Shown here: positions 45,600 to 54,283 of the stretch, one piece after another
How positions within the stretch are numbered: position 1 is the stretch's first letter
Layout of the letters: every line of letters starts with the position of its first letter
Assembly (NCBI RefSeq): GCF_001942345.1
Contig: NZ_MKKI01000033.1
Coordinates: forward strand, 1-64,000
Source: Corynebacterium sp. CNJ-954
Lineage (GTDB): Bacteria; Actinomycetota; Actinomycetes; Mycobacteriales; Mycobacteriaceae
Reading direction: 5' to 3'
Length of the DNA: 64,000 nucleotides
Made by a program: the position numbers and the translations under genes
The notes under the pieces: model-generated
Databases searched by the model: none
Told to the model about the DNA's origin: nothing
The model's input: the letters and a program-made list of their open reading frames with translations, nothing else

Positions 45600-46692
45600 A
45601 TGTCCCCAGTGACATCCCCAGTGACATCCCCAGTGACCAGATCCCGTCGTACCGTGGCCACCGTAGCCCTGGCACTGGCGGTCGTGCCGACCCTGCTTGC
45701 CGGATGCTCGGCCGCGGATGAATCGACACCGGATGGTTCGTCCACCGCACGTGACGGAGACACACGGGTCTTCGCCGAACCGGATGACGGGGCGTTCCCG
45801 GTCACGCTGGACCACGCCTACGGTGAAACGACGATCGAGGAGCAGGCAGAGCGCGTGGTCGTCGTCGGCTGGGCGGGAGCGGACCTCGCGGTCCAGCTCG
45901 GTACGGTCCCGGTGGCGCAGGGAGTAGCCGGGGGAGAGGGCGACAGCGCGGACTACCACCCTGGTTCCGGGAGGCGGTCGAGGAACTCGGGGCTCCACTG
46001 CCGGCCACCGATCCATCCTGGAACGGGGAGAGGTCGACGTCGAGTTCGTCGCGACACAGGAGCCCGACCTCATCCTCGCCATCAGCTCAGGAATTAGTGC
46101 CGACGAGTACGACCGTCTCTCCGACGTCGCGCCGACCGTCGCTTTCCCGGACGAGGCCTGGGGGACGTCCGCAGAGGACCACCTGACGATGGTCGGCGAT
46201 GCCTTGGGGCGTTCCTCCGAGGCAGAGAAGATCACCCGGGAGCTCGACGAGAAAATCAGTGAGGTGGGTGCCGGGCACCCCGAGCTGTCGGATGTCTCGT
46301 TCCTCTACGGGTTCCTCCCCACGGACGGGCAGACGGTGATCTTCTCCGAGGCAGACCCGCGTGTCACGACACTGGAGCAGTTGGGGCTGGTGCCCTCGTC
46401 CGATCTGGACGAGCTCGCCCGGGAGGCGGACGGGGTGTCGAGCTTCAACGTCGCCGTCGAACGACTGATCACCACGGACACGGACATCTACGTGACCACC
46501 GTCGACCGCGCGGAGTGGGACGCCGCCGTGGCAGAGGACCGTGCCTTCGCCGCGTGGGGCCCGGTCGCCGCGGGGAATGCGGCGGTCATCGACGACCCGG
46601 ACGTCGGCCTGGCGCTGGCGACCTCCACTCCGCTGAGTCTGGCCTGGGCCGTCGAGGATATCGCGGACGATCTCTCCGCAGCGGTGGACTGA
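45600..46692 (+). pseudogene. iron-siderophore-type binding lipoprotein, two frame breaks
   Basis: A third FecB-type lipoprotein, about 364 residues if mended. Signal with lipobox LLAGCSA. N-terminal lobe VTLDHAYGETTIEEQAERVVVVGWAGADLAVQLG. Two single bases are missing: at 45961-45962 (CAC-CC-TGG, giving HPWFREAVEELGAPLPATDP) and at 46014-46015 (GAT-CC-ATC, giving ILERGEVDVEFVATQEPDLILAISS). The rest to 46692 is open and conserved (DEYDRLSDVAPTVAFPDEAW). Both losses are explained by C-run contraction. The N-terminus contains a 12-bp x3 repeat. Confidence 0.88.
45603..45638 (+). repeat. in-frame 12-bp tandem repeat at a signal-peptide start
   Basis: TCCCCAGTGACA is repeated three times (last base C in copy 3), encoding SPVT-SPVT-SPVT just after the start codon. 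Copy-number change keeps the frame. Each copy also contains a GTG that could serve as a start. Confidence 0.75.
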
Positions 46693-46717
46693 CCTTCAGT
46701 GCACTGAACCGTGCAGG

Positions 46718-47731
46718 TCAGGCGGAGAGCTGTTCGACGACGTACTCGGCGAAATCCGCTCCGACCTTCGAATAGCCGGCACGGTGGTTGTAGAGGAGTT
46801 GAGGGGTCTTCCCGTCCATCACGGCCGGCAACCGCTTCCAGAGTGCGTCATCGGCGACGGGGGAGTCTGGATTCTGTACCAGGATGACGTCCGCCTCCGT
46901 GAGAATGTTGAGGTTCTCCTTGCTGTACAGCCGCAGTGATCCGTCGGGCTCGCGGGAACCGCTGTCGGTGAGCAGTGAGAGGCCCAGGTCCGTGAGAACC
47001 TCAGGGGCAAGGTTCTCGTCCTCGAGAACGAACTGGTCGTCCTGCAGCGCCACCACGGCGACGGTCTTCCCTTCGTAGGCGGACAGCGTGCTGCGTCCCT
47101 CGTCAATCACGTGGTGGTAGTCGGCGATGCTCTGTTCCGCGTCGTCCCGTCTGCCCATTTGTTCGGCCTGGTCCAGCAGGGGCTGCAACCACGCGTCGGA
47201 ATTCTCGGCTCCCTCTGCCTCTGATTCGGACGTCAGGTCACCGTCAAGCCCCAGCACCGGCGCGATGCCTTCCAGGCGTTCCTGTTGTTCACTGTCGTAG
47301 GTGTCGAACCATGCTGCAGTCGTGATGATCAGGTCAGGCTCCATGTCCGCCACCACCTCGGCATCGGGGGCGGTCGTGTCGAAGGGGTACCTGGTCACCG
47401 AGTCGGGTAGATCATCGTTGACCACGTTGTCCTCCGCGGATTCTGCTGTGATCTCGGGCGTCGCCACGAGGTTGAGCCCGGTGATCTCCGCGAACTCGGG
47501 GCAGAGGCGGGTCTCGATACACACCACCCGCTGGGGGTCGGCGGGAATCTCCACCTGTCGGCCCGCGTAGTCGAAGGTGATGGTGTCGGCGGCGTCGGTA
47601 CCACTGGTGCCGCTGTGTCCGTCTCCGTCCGTCGCACAGGCGGTGAGGACGGTAAGGACGGTAAGGGATGTCAGGGATACAGCGTACACACCGGTGAGCA
47701 GGCGCCCGGTGAAACGTCTTCTGGGTGTCAT
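46718..47731 (-). CDS. iron-siderophore-type ABC substrate-binding lipoprotein
   Basis: 337 residues, signal with lipobox VLTACAT preceded by the repeat LTVLTVLT. The PBP domain shows VEIPADPQRVVCIETRLCPEFAEITGLN and DMEPDLIITTAAWFDTYDSEQQERLEGIAPVLG. The pair of cysteines in CIETRLC is unusual for the class and might form a disulfide. It is convergent with the frameshifted lipoprotein and divergent from the siderophore-interacting protein gene, sharing a DtxR-like site. Ligand unknown, iron chelate likely. Confidence 0.92.
   Translation of the reverse strand: MTPRRRFTGRLLTGVYAVSLTSLTVLTVLTACATDGDGHSGTSGTDAADTITFDYAGRQVEIPADPQRVVCIETRLCPEFAEITGLNLVATPEITAESAEDNVVNDDLPDSVTRYPFDTTAPDAEVVADMEPDLIITTAAWFDTYDSEQQERLEGIAPVLGLDGDLTSESEAEGAENSDAWLQPLLDQAEQMGRRDDAEQSIADYHHVIDEGRSTLSAYEGKTVAVVALQDDQFVLEDENLAPEVLTDLGLSLLTDSGSREPDGSLRLYSKENLNILTEADVILVQNPDSPVADDALWKRLPAVMDGKTPQLLYNHRAGYSKVGADFAEYVVEQLSA
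47647..47664 (-). repeat. in-frame 9-bp repeat in a signal peptide
   Basis: GGACGGTAA twice, encoding part of LTVLTVLT in the hydrophobic core of the lipoprotein signal sequence. Confidence 0.45.
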
Positions 47732-47867
47732 GGCGTTGACGCTAACCGCAGGAGGGTGTGTGAAACGGACAGATTCTGTCTGCCGTACGACAGTGCCGCA
47801 CGGTCCGGTCGCTGCGCGGGTGACATCTCCGCGAGGTGAGCTGTCCGTTCCGCGAAGACATGAACAC

Positions 47868-47886
47868 GTAGGGTTGCCTTAGCAAA
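47868..47886. promoter_or_regulatory. putative DtxR/iron box
   Basis: GTAGGGTTGCCTTAGCAAA matches TWAGGTWAGSCTWACCTWA at 14 of 19 positions by eye. It lies 53 bp before the siderophore-interacting protein gene and 137 bp before the divergent lipoprotein gene. This suggests both are iron-repressed by a DtxR-type regulator. Confidence 0.55.
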
Positions 47887-47938
47887 TATATCGGGAGTAG
47901 GGGCCGGGTGGGCCTCACTCTGACGGCAGGAGACTGAT

Positions 47939-48832
47939 ATGAGTGCAGGTCAGGTAGACCCGCAACCTCGGATCCACCGCGCGGACGTGACTGCGGTGAC
48001 ACGGGTAGGCAAAGCGATGGTCCGGGTCACCCTTGGTGGACCGGACATGGTGGACTATCCGACCACCGGTGTCGGCGACGAATGGGTACGGGTCTTCTTC
48101 CCCGACGTGCCGGGGGAAGCAGTGCGTCTACCGCGGCTGGAGGGGCGTGGCTGGGTCTACGACGACGGCGTCGAGCCGTCTGAGATGCGCACCTACACCA
48201 TCCGTGACTGGCGTCCCGGTGAGGTGGACGTCGACTTCGTCGTCCACGGCACGGGCGTCGCCACAAACTGGGCGACGTCGGTGGACGTCGGCGGACAGGC
48301 CGGTCTGACGGAGCCCGTCGCCGTGTACCGGCGGGCGGAGGACGCCGGCCACCAGTTCCTCTTCTGCGATGAGCCGGGGCTTCCGGCTGCCTTGCGGATC
48401 TGTGAGGAGGCGCCGGAAGGGCTGGCGTCCACCCTCGTGTGTGAGGTCCGGGACAGTGGCTACGAGATTCAGCCTGCCCGGGACGACATCGACTGCATCT
48501 GGTTGGCAGGTGCGGGCAACGGTGTGGCACCCTCCCGACTACCGGACGTCCTGTCCGGGATGGACATCCCGCAGGGAGCCGCGGTGTGGGTGGGTACGGA
48601 GTCACGTGTGTCACGGACCCTGCGCCGTCAGCTCCGGGAGGAAAAGGGGCTCGCACGAACTGCGGCGACCACGATGGGGTACTGGGTCCATGACAAGGAA
48701 GGATGGATCGCCGCCTATGACGCATTGGGCGAGGAGTTCGCCGACAAGGTCCGCACCCTGTACGACAGTGACCGGGACCCGGACGAGGTCGCAGACATCG
48801 TCGACGGGCTCTACGAGAAGAACGGCCTGTGA
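47939..48832 (+). CDS. siderophore-interacting protein (FAD-dependent ferric reductase)
   Basis: Cytoplasmic flavoreductase of the SIP family (ViuB-like), 297 residues, releasing iron from siderophores by reduction. The FAD-binding motif is MRTYTIRDW (RxYT) after a beta-barrel start, with HGTGVATNWA after it. The NAD(P)H-binding half contains FLFCDEPGLPAALRI and the C-terminal GYWVHDKEGW...AAYDALGEE. The start follows AGGAGA at 47930. Its stop overlaps a GTG of the AraC gene, and a DtxR-like site precedes it. It supports an iron-uptake role for the surrounding genes. Confidence 0.93.
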   Translation: MSAGQVDPQPRIHRADVTAVTRVGKAMVRVTLGGPDMVDYPTTGVGDEWVRVFFPDVPGEAVRLPRLEGRGWVYDDGVEPSEMRTYTIRDWRPGEVDVDFVVHGTGVATNWATSVDVGGQAGLTEPVAVYRRAEDAGHQFLFCDEPGLPAALRICEEAPEGLASTLVCEVRDSGYEIQPARDDIDCIWLAGAGNGVAPSRLPDVLSGMDIPQGAAVWVGTESRVSRTLRRQLREEKGLARTAATTMGYWVHDKEGWIAAYDALGEEFADKVRTLYDSDRDPDEVADIVDGLYEKNGL

Positions 48833-49643
48833 CCGTCCTGCAGGGGGCTCCCGCGGAACTGGCCACCGACGCATTGACACCCGACGCCTGATACCCGGGG
48901 ACTACCTGTTGACCATGCGCGAACTCCGTTACCCGAGCCCTCTCGAGCCGGAGATCTGTTCCTCCGTAGACCATCGGCACGACCGGCATCACGTGGTGTT
49001 CTGGCCGATGCGGGGTAGTGCTCACGTCGACGTGGACGGATACCGCCACCACCTGCCGCTCGGGCACGGGATCTTCGTGCCGGCGGGGACGGTCCACCGC
49101 GCAGACACGAGCCCGTCGACGACATTGACGGCCGTGTACATCAGACCGTCGGCGTGGGAGGGGCAGGACGACCGTGTCCGGGACGTGACCGTGAACTCCG
49201 CGACGCGGGAGATGCTCGTGCTCCTGGCATATCAGGGGTTGAGCCGTGACCAACGGTTCCGGGCGCAGCGGCTGTGCCTGGAGTTCATGTCGGAACCGTC
49301 CCTGCCGGGCCTGGAGCTCCCGCTGCCGGACAGTCACCTGATCCAGCCGATCACCCGTCATATCCTGGAGCGACCGGACGACGCGCGTTCCCTGGACGAC
49401 TGGGCGTGGATCCTGAACACCAGCGGTCGGACGATCGCGCGTGCGTTCCGGGCGGACACCGGGCTGACCTTCAGCGAGTGGCGGACCGTCGCGAGGATGT
49501 CGGCGGCGGTTCGGCTGCTGGCGGACGGGGTGCCGGTGGGCGCCGTGTCCCGGAAGGTCGGTTACACCTCCGCCAGTGCCTTCAGTACGGCAATGAAGCG
49601 TGTCACCGGCCGGGGGCCGCAGTACTTCCGGGCGGTACGGTGA
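48829..49643 (+). CDS. AraC family regulator (cupin + HTH), start region uncertain
   Basis: Regulator with an N-terminal cupin (HVVFWPMRGSAHVDVDGYRHHLPLGHGIFVPAGTVHRAD) and C-terminal AraC HTH (LDDWAWILNTSGRTIARAF and AVSRKVGYTSASAFSTAMKRVTGRGPQYFR). The unbroken frame starts at ATG 48915 (242 residues). GTG 48829, which overlaps the SIP stop, opens another frame (VTVLQGAPAELATDALTPDA) that would join the main frame if one C were restored near 48887. That would give 271 residues and match the GTGA coupling seen between neighbours. Its inducer may be an iron chelate, as for YbtA-like regulators. Confidence 0.8.
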
Positions 49644-50442
49644 CCCGCTACCTCCTCACCACGGTTGAATTCCCGACGTCGCGTCTGCGAACGTGGCGGG
49701 ACGAGGTCCACCGTCGAGACGAACTGATCTGGGTGACGTCCGGGGCGGTCACCGTGCACACCCCGTCGGGCGTATGGGACTGTTCGCCGGGACGTGCGAT
49801 CTGGGTCCCGCAGGGGGTGCCGCACACCATTGACGCAGCGGCGGACAGTGTCGTGCAGGCCACGTTCTTCGCTCCGGGAGCGGTGGCTGGAGCCGCCACC
49901 GAGGGGGCCGCACGGCTGTCCCTGGACGAAGCCGTCGTCGTCGAACTCCTGCCCGCCGTACGCGAGCTGCTGGTCCTCAACGCCGGGCGTGACATGCCCG
50001 ACGCCAGTCGACTGCGCCTGCAGCACCTGGTGCTGGACCTGCTCTGCCCGGCGACGGAGATCATGGTCGGGCCCCGATGCCGGAGTCACCCCGGTTGCGC
50101 ACCGTGGCCCTCCGTATCCTTTCCCGGTTGGACGCGAAGGACTCCACCGCCGACTGGTCCGAACTGGTCGGGGTGTCCCAACGTGAACTCGTCCGTTCCT
50201 TCGTCCGGGAAACCGGGGTGTCCCCCATCCAGTGGCGTATCCGTGCCCGTGTGAGGGCGTCGCTGCCGCTCCTGTACTCCGGGATTCCGGTGGCGTCCAC
50301 GGCGAGACGTCTGGGTTACCGGAGCGCCGGGACCTTCTCCGAGCATTTCCGCGACGTGATGGGAAGAACCCCGGGAGCCTACGCCCGTAACCGGATGAAA
50401 ACCGGGGAAACCGGGCCGGATACCGGTGCCGTTGCCGGTTAG
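49640..50442 (+). pseudogene. second AraC family regulator, frameshifted
   Basis: Begins with GTG overlapping the stop of the first AraC gene (GTGA). The cupin part ELIWVTSGAVTVHTPSGVWDCSPGRAIWVPQGVPHTID and the helical LRLQHLVLDLLCPATEIMVGP are intact. One base is missing at about 50075, in a CCCC run, where a fifth C gives GPPMPESPRLRTVALRIL. The C-terminal HTH (LVGVSQRELVRSFVRETGVSPIQW and ASTARRLGYRSAGTFSEHFRDVMGRTP) then follows. Mended length is about 267 residues. Confidence 0.85.
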
Positions 50443-50452
50443 CATCATCCCC

Positions 50453-51442
50453 GTGAAAACAACCAGGTCAATGCGTTCGTCGTCTTCGTCGTCTTCGTCC
50501 CGTCGTTCTGCCGCCAGTGCTCTCCTTCTCGCGGTCACGGTCGCCCTTGCCGGGTGTTCCGGTGCCGAGGAAGGTTCCGGTTCTCACACCGGTGACACCA
50601 GGACGGTCACCGACGCCCTCGGCGAGGTCACCGTCCCCGCTGATCCACAGCGTGTGGTGTCCACCGACTTCTTCTCGTCGAGTGTGCTCATCGACGTCGG
50701 GATAACCCCCGTCGGCGTGATGGAGGGAGTCGCGGAGCCGGACAGTCGTCCCGCCCGTTACGTGGAGGCGTTGGACGGGGTGGAGCAGCTGAGCACCTAC
50801 GCCGAGATCGACGTCGAGAAAGTCGCACAGCTCGATCCGGATCTGATTGTCGTCGACGCTGAATTTCCGGAACCGGAGACCCTTGAGCGGCTGGAGAGGA
50901 TCGCCCCGCTGTTCCACGTGGATCTCACCGGGGACTGGGCTGACCGGGCCCTCAGCATCGCCGACGGCGTCGGACGTCTGGACGAGGCAGAAGCGCAGCA
51001 GCGGGATTACCGTGGCCGGGTAGAGGCGGTCTCCGAGGAGTACCGCGATGTCCTGGACTCCACGCCGCTGGCCATCGTGTCGATCAACACCACGGAGAAC
51101 ACCTGGGCGTCCTACGCGCCGGGTGGGTGGCCGACGCCGGTCTGGATGGACGTGGGTGCAACCTTCCGCACCCCGACCCCGGGGGAGGCGGACAGCGCCG
51201 ATGACTGGGTATGGGTCTCGGACGAGGAACTGTCGAAGCTAAGCAACGCAGGGATGATCATCGTGCTCGAGAAAGAGCAGCTGGTCCGGTACGCGGACAA
51301 CCCGATCTGGAAGCAGCTGCCTGCCGTGCGGAAGAACCGGGTATTCACCGACTTCCCCTCGCCGGCGACATCGTCTTTCCGATGGGGGATGGACAACCTC
51401 GACTCTGTCGAGTCGATCCTGTCGGAGGTCCGTGACGCCTGA
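50453..51442 (+). CDS. iron-siderophore-type ABC substrate-binding lipoprotein
   Basis: 329 residues from GTG 50453 (323 from ATG 50471, also possible). Ser-rich N-terminus, signal and lipobox VALAGCSGA. The PBP domain has VTVPADPQRVVSTDFFSSSVLIDVGI and AQLDPDLIVVDAEFPEPETLERLERIAPLFHVD. A 10-bp gap separates it from the second AraC gene, so SIP-AraC-AraC-lipoprotein reads as one operon. This is the fourth FecB-type protein between 44.5 and 51.5 kb, yet no BtuC-type permease is present. Confidence 0.92.
   Translation: MKTTRSMRSSSSSSSSRRSAASALLLAVTVALAGCSGAEEGSGSHTGDTRTVTDALGEVTVPADPQRVVSTDFFSSSVLIDVGITPVGVMEGVAEPDSRPARYVEALDGVEQLSTYAEIDVEKVAQLDPDLIVVDAEFPEPETLERLERIAPLFHVDLTGDWADRALSIADGVGRLDEAEAQQRDYRGRVEAVSEEYRDVLDSTPLAIVSINTTENTWASYAPGGWPTPVWMDVGATFRTPTPGEADSADDWVWVSDEELSKLSNAGMIIVLEKEQLVRYADNPIWKQLPAVRKNRVFTDFPSPATSSFRWGMDNLDSVESILSEVRDA
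50476..50499 (+). repeat. in-frame 9-bp repeat encoding poly-Ser
   Basis: TTCGTCGTC twice plus a partial third, giving a Ser run just before the hydrophobic core of the lipoprotein signal. Confidence 0.5.
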
Positions 51443-51479
51443 TTCTGCGTGCGCGACGGGGAGTGCGACCGGACGAGTG

Positions 51480-51508
51480 TTGACAATGATTACATTGATG
51501 TTTACAGT
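51480..51508 (+). promoter_or_regulatory. consensus-like promoter with inverted repeat
   Basis: TTGACA (51480-51485), 17-bp spacer, TACAGT (51503-51508), 42 bp before the reductase start. An ATGAT/ATCAT pair (51486-51490 and 51512-51516) brackets the -10 and may be an operator. This is the most consensus-like promoter seen in the window. Confidence 0.6.
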
Positions 51509-51550
51509 GTCATCATAGTGAAACAGGGCAGTCGACGAAAGGCACGATCC

Positions 51551-52483
51551 ATGCAGACCATCCTCGGTGCGAACGGGCAGATCGGAACCGAGCTCGCCCG
51601 CGAGCTCCATGACAACTACACCACCGATATCCGGCTCGTCAGCCGTCATCCGAAGAAGTTGCACGACACCGACGAACTGGTCGCGGCTGACCTCATGAAT
51701 GCCGGGGAGACCGACTCCGCGGTCGCCGGCAGTGACATCGCCTACCTCACCGTCGGGCTGCCCCCGGACAGTGAACTCTGGGCCGAGCAGCTCCCCACGA
51801 TGATGAAGAACACCATCGACGCCTGCGAGAAGCACGGCACCAAGCTCGTCTTCTTCGACAACACCTACATGTACCCGATGACCAGCGAAGCGCAGACGGA
51901 GAACACACCGTTCACCCCGAACGGCAGTAAGGGCCGCACCAGGGCCACCATGACCACGATGCTCCTGGAGGTCATGGAGCAGGGCAGGGTCGAGGCAGTC
52001 ATCTGCCGCGCCCCGGAGTTCTACGGCCCAGGCAAGACCCAGAGTTTCACCAACTCCCTGGTGTTCGACGCCGTCGCGGAGGGGAAGAAGGCCCGGGTGC
52101 CGTTGAGCGCCGACGCCCGTCGTAGTCTCATCTGGACCCCGGACGCCAGCAGGGCCATGGCCCTGATCGGCAACACCGACTCCGCCTACGGCCAGACATG
52201 GCATCTCCCCGTCGACAAGGAACGCATCACGTACAAGGACCTTGTCCGTCTGGCGTCACGGGAGTGGGGACGTGAGGTCGGCTACTCCGTCGTGCCGAAG
52301 GTCGCGTTCGCCGTCGGGCGCCTGTTCAGCAAGAACGTCCGCGAGCTCTGGGAGCTCCTGCCGCGCTATGCGGTGGACAACATCTTCGTCTCCGACAAGT
52401 TCGCCGAGGCATTCCCGGACTTCCGGGTCACCACCTACGCCGAAGGTGTCGCCGCACTCCACCGGGAGCGGGCGACGTCCTGA
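51551..52483 (+). CDS. NAD(P)-binding epimerase/reductase family protein (atypical SDR)
   Basis: Extended or atypical SDR of 310 residues, no membrane segment. The Rossmann motif is ILGANGQIGTELAREL (about 4-19) and the active-site region shows FFDNTYMYPM (Tyr of the NTYxYP type) followed by KGRTRATMTTMLLEVM. A substrate-domain segment RAPEFYGPGKTQS is like NAD-dependent epimerase/dehydratase proteins and NmrA-like quinone reductases. ATG 51551 follows GAAAGG. The promoter looks strong and possibly repressed, as in stress-induced reductases. Substrate unknown. Confidence 0.88.
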   Translation: MQTILGANGQIGTELARELHDNYTTDIRLVSRHPKKLHDTDELVAADLMNAGETDSAVAGSDIAYLTVGLPPDSELWAEQLPTMMKNTIDACEKHGTKLVFFDNTYMYPMTSEAQTENTPFTPNGSKGRTRATMTTMLLEVMEQGRVEAVICRAPEFYGPGKTQSFTNSLVFDAVAEGKKARVPLSADARRSLIWTPDASRAMALIGNTDSAYGQTWHLPVDKERITYKDLVRLASREWGREVGYSVVPKVAFAVGRLFSKNVRELWELLPRYAVDNIFVSDKFAEAFPDFRVTTYAEGVAALHRERATS

Positions 52484-52504
52484 CCCCTGTCTGGCGGAGT
52501 TCGG

Positions 52505-54283
52505 TCAGAAGACGCTCTCGTCCAGGTCGTTGAAGAGCGAGTCGGGGTTCCCCAGTCGGTCGAGGACCGGGTCGACCTTGGGGAGCTCGCGGGTGAAGAA
52601 GTACTCTGCGGCAGCCAGTTTGCCGGCCGCCAACGGCGACCCGGCCGCGTCGGCGGCGCGCGCCATGTCCAGCCAGATCCAGGCGACGACGATGTGGCCG
52701 GTGGCCTCCAGGTAGTCCGTGGCATGTGCCAGTGCGGCTGCGGCGTCGCCGTCCTTCCACAGGGCCTGGGTGACGCTGACGAGGTGCTGCAGCCGGTCGG
52801 CGAGCGCAGACGAGTACTCCGGGAACCGGTCGGCTGTGGCCGTGACCGTTTCCGTGATGGTGTCGACGAGCAGTTGCAGGCCCGCACCGTTCTTCATCAC
52901 GACTTTGCGTCCCAGCAGGTCCTGACCTTGAATGCCGTGCGTTCCCTCATGGATGGGGTTCAGACGGTTGTCACGGTAGTACTGCTCGACGTTGTAGTCG
53001 CGGGTGTAGCCGGCGCCGCCGAGCACCTGGATCGCCAGGTCATTGGCTGCGGGGCCGTACTGGGAGGGGAAGCTCTTCACGATGGGGGTGAGGACGTCCA
53101 GAAGCAGTTCCAGACGGTCACGTTCATCGCCGGAGGCGACGGACGCCAGGTCCACCAGGTGGGCGGCGTAGAGACACAGCGCCATGGAACCTTCGGCGTA
53201 GGCCTTCTGTGCCAGCAGCATACGGCGAACATCGGCATGCTCGATGATCGGTACCTGGGGTTGTGCCGGATCCTTCGCCCCGACCGGCCGTCCCTGGGGG
53301 CGGCTCCGGGCGTAGTCCAGTGACTCGAGGTACCCGGTCATCGCCAACGCGGCGGCACCGGCACCGACGCCGATCCGGGCCTCGTTCATCATGTGGAACA
53401 TGTACTGCAGGCCGCGGTTCTCCTCGCCGACGAGGTAGCCCACGGCGCCTGCAGAACCACCGGGGGTGTGGGCGCCTTCGCCGAAGTTCAGGAGGGTGTT
53501 GGTGGTCCCGCGGTAGCCCATCTTGTGGTTCAGGCCGGCGAGGACGACGTCGTTGCGTTCCCCGGACTTCAGGAACTTCGGGACGATGAAGAGACTGAGG
53601 CCCTTCACCCCGGACTCTGCCGGGCCGGTGCGGGTGAGCACGAGGTGAATGATGTTGTCGGTCATCTCGTGGTCGCCACCGGAGATCCACATCTTCGTGC
53701 CGGTGATCCTCCAGACGTCGTCCGGGTCCCCGTCAATTTTCCGTGCGCGGGTCTTCACGTCCGACAGGGACGATCCGGCGTGCGGCTCGGAGAGGCACAT
53801 CGTTCCGCTGAAATCCCCGGCGAGCTGGGGGTCTGCGTAGTCGGCGATCTGTTCCGGCGTGCCGTGCGCGATCAGCAGCGCGGCGTTCCCCATCGTCAGC
53901 ATCGGGTAGGCGGCGGAGGAGATGTTGGCCGCCTGGGGCCAGGCGAAGCACGCGCGGGAGACGGTGAACGGAAGGTCGACCCCACCGTGCTCCTCGCCGA
54001 AGGAGGCGGCGGCGAGCCCGGACTCGGCGAAGGCCTTGAGTGCCGGAGTAATCGCCTCGTGGGTGTGGACCCCTGAAGCGTCGAACGTCGGCTCGTCCAT
54101 GTCGGAGGCGCGCAGGTGGGGACGGAACCACGTTGCCGCGAGGTCGCGTGAGGCGTCCAGCATGGCGTCGAAGGTCTCCCGCGAATGGTCGGAGAACCTG
54201 TCGTGCTCGGTCAGCGCCTCGACGTTGAGCCAGTCGTAGAGGAGGAAGGAGAGGTCGTCCTGGGAAAGGATGTCAGCTGTCAT
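52505..54283 (-). CDS. acyl-CoA dehydrogenase
   Basis: FAD-dependent alpha,beta-desaturase of acyl-CoA, 592 residues, the long bacterial type with a C-terminal extension (FadE5-like). Signatures: GTMCLSEPHAGSSLSDVKTRA, TGTKMWISGGDHEMTDN, the C-terminal QVLGGAGYTRDYNVEQYYRDNRLNPIHEGTHGIQGQDLLGRKV with the probable catalytic Glu in IHEGTHGIQ. ATG 54283 is chosen over 54310. It is divergent from glfT2 and marks the right end of the accessory block. It probably takes part in beta-oxidation with the nearby acyl-CoA ligase. Confidence 0.95.
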   Translation of the reverse strand: MTADILSQDDLSFLLYDWLNVEALTEHDRFSDHSRETFDAMLDASRDLAATWFRPHLRASDMDEPTFDASGVHTHEAITPALKAFAESGLAAASFGEEHGGVDLPFTVSRACFAWPQAANISSAAYPMLTMGNAALLIAHGTPEQIADYADPQLAGDFSGTMCLSEPHAGSSLSDVKTRARKIDGDPDDVWRITGTKMWISGGDHEMTDNIIHLVLTRTGPAESGVKGLSLFIVPKFLKSGERNDVVLAGLNHKMGYRGTTNTLLNFGEGAHTPGGSAGAVGYLVGEENRGLQYMFHMMNEARIGVGAGAAALAMTGYLESLDYARSRPQGRPVGAKDPAQPQVPIIEHADVRRMLLAQKAYAEGSMALCLYAAHLVDLASVASGDERDRLELLLDVLTPIVKSFPSQYGPAANDLAIQVLGGAGYTRDYNVEQYYRDNRLNPIHEGTHGIQGQDLLGRKVVMKNGAGLQLLVDTITETVTATADRFPEYSSALADRLQHLVSVTQALWKDGDAAAALAHATDYLEATGHIVVAWIWLDMARAADAAGSPLAAGKLAAAEYFFTRELPKVDPVLDRLGNPDSLFNDLDESVF

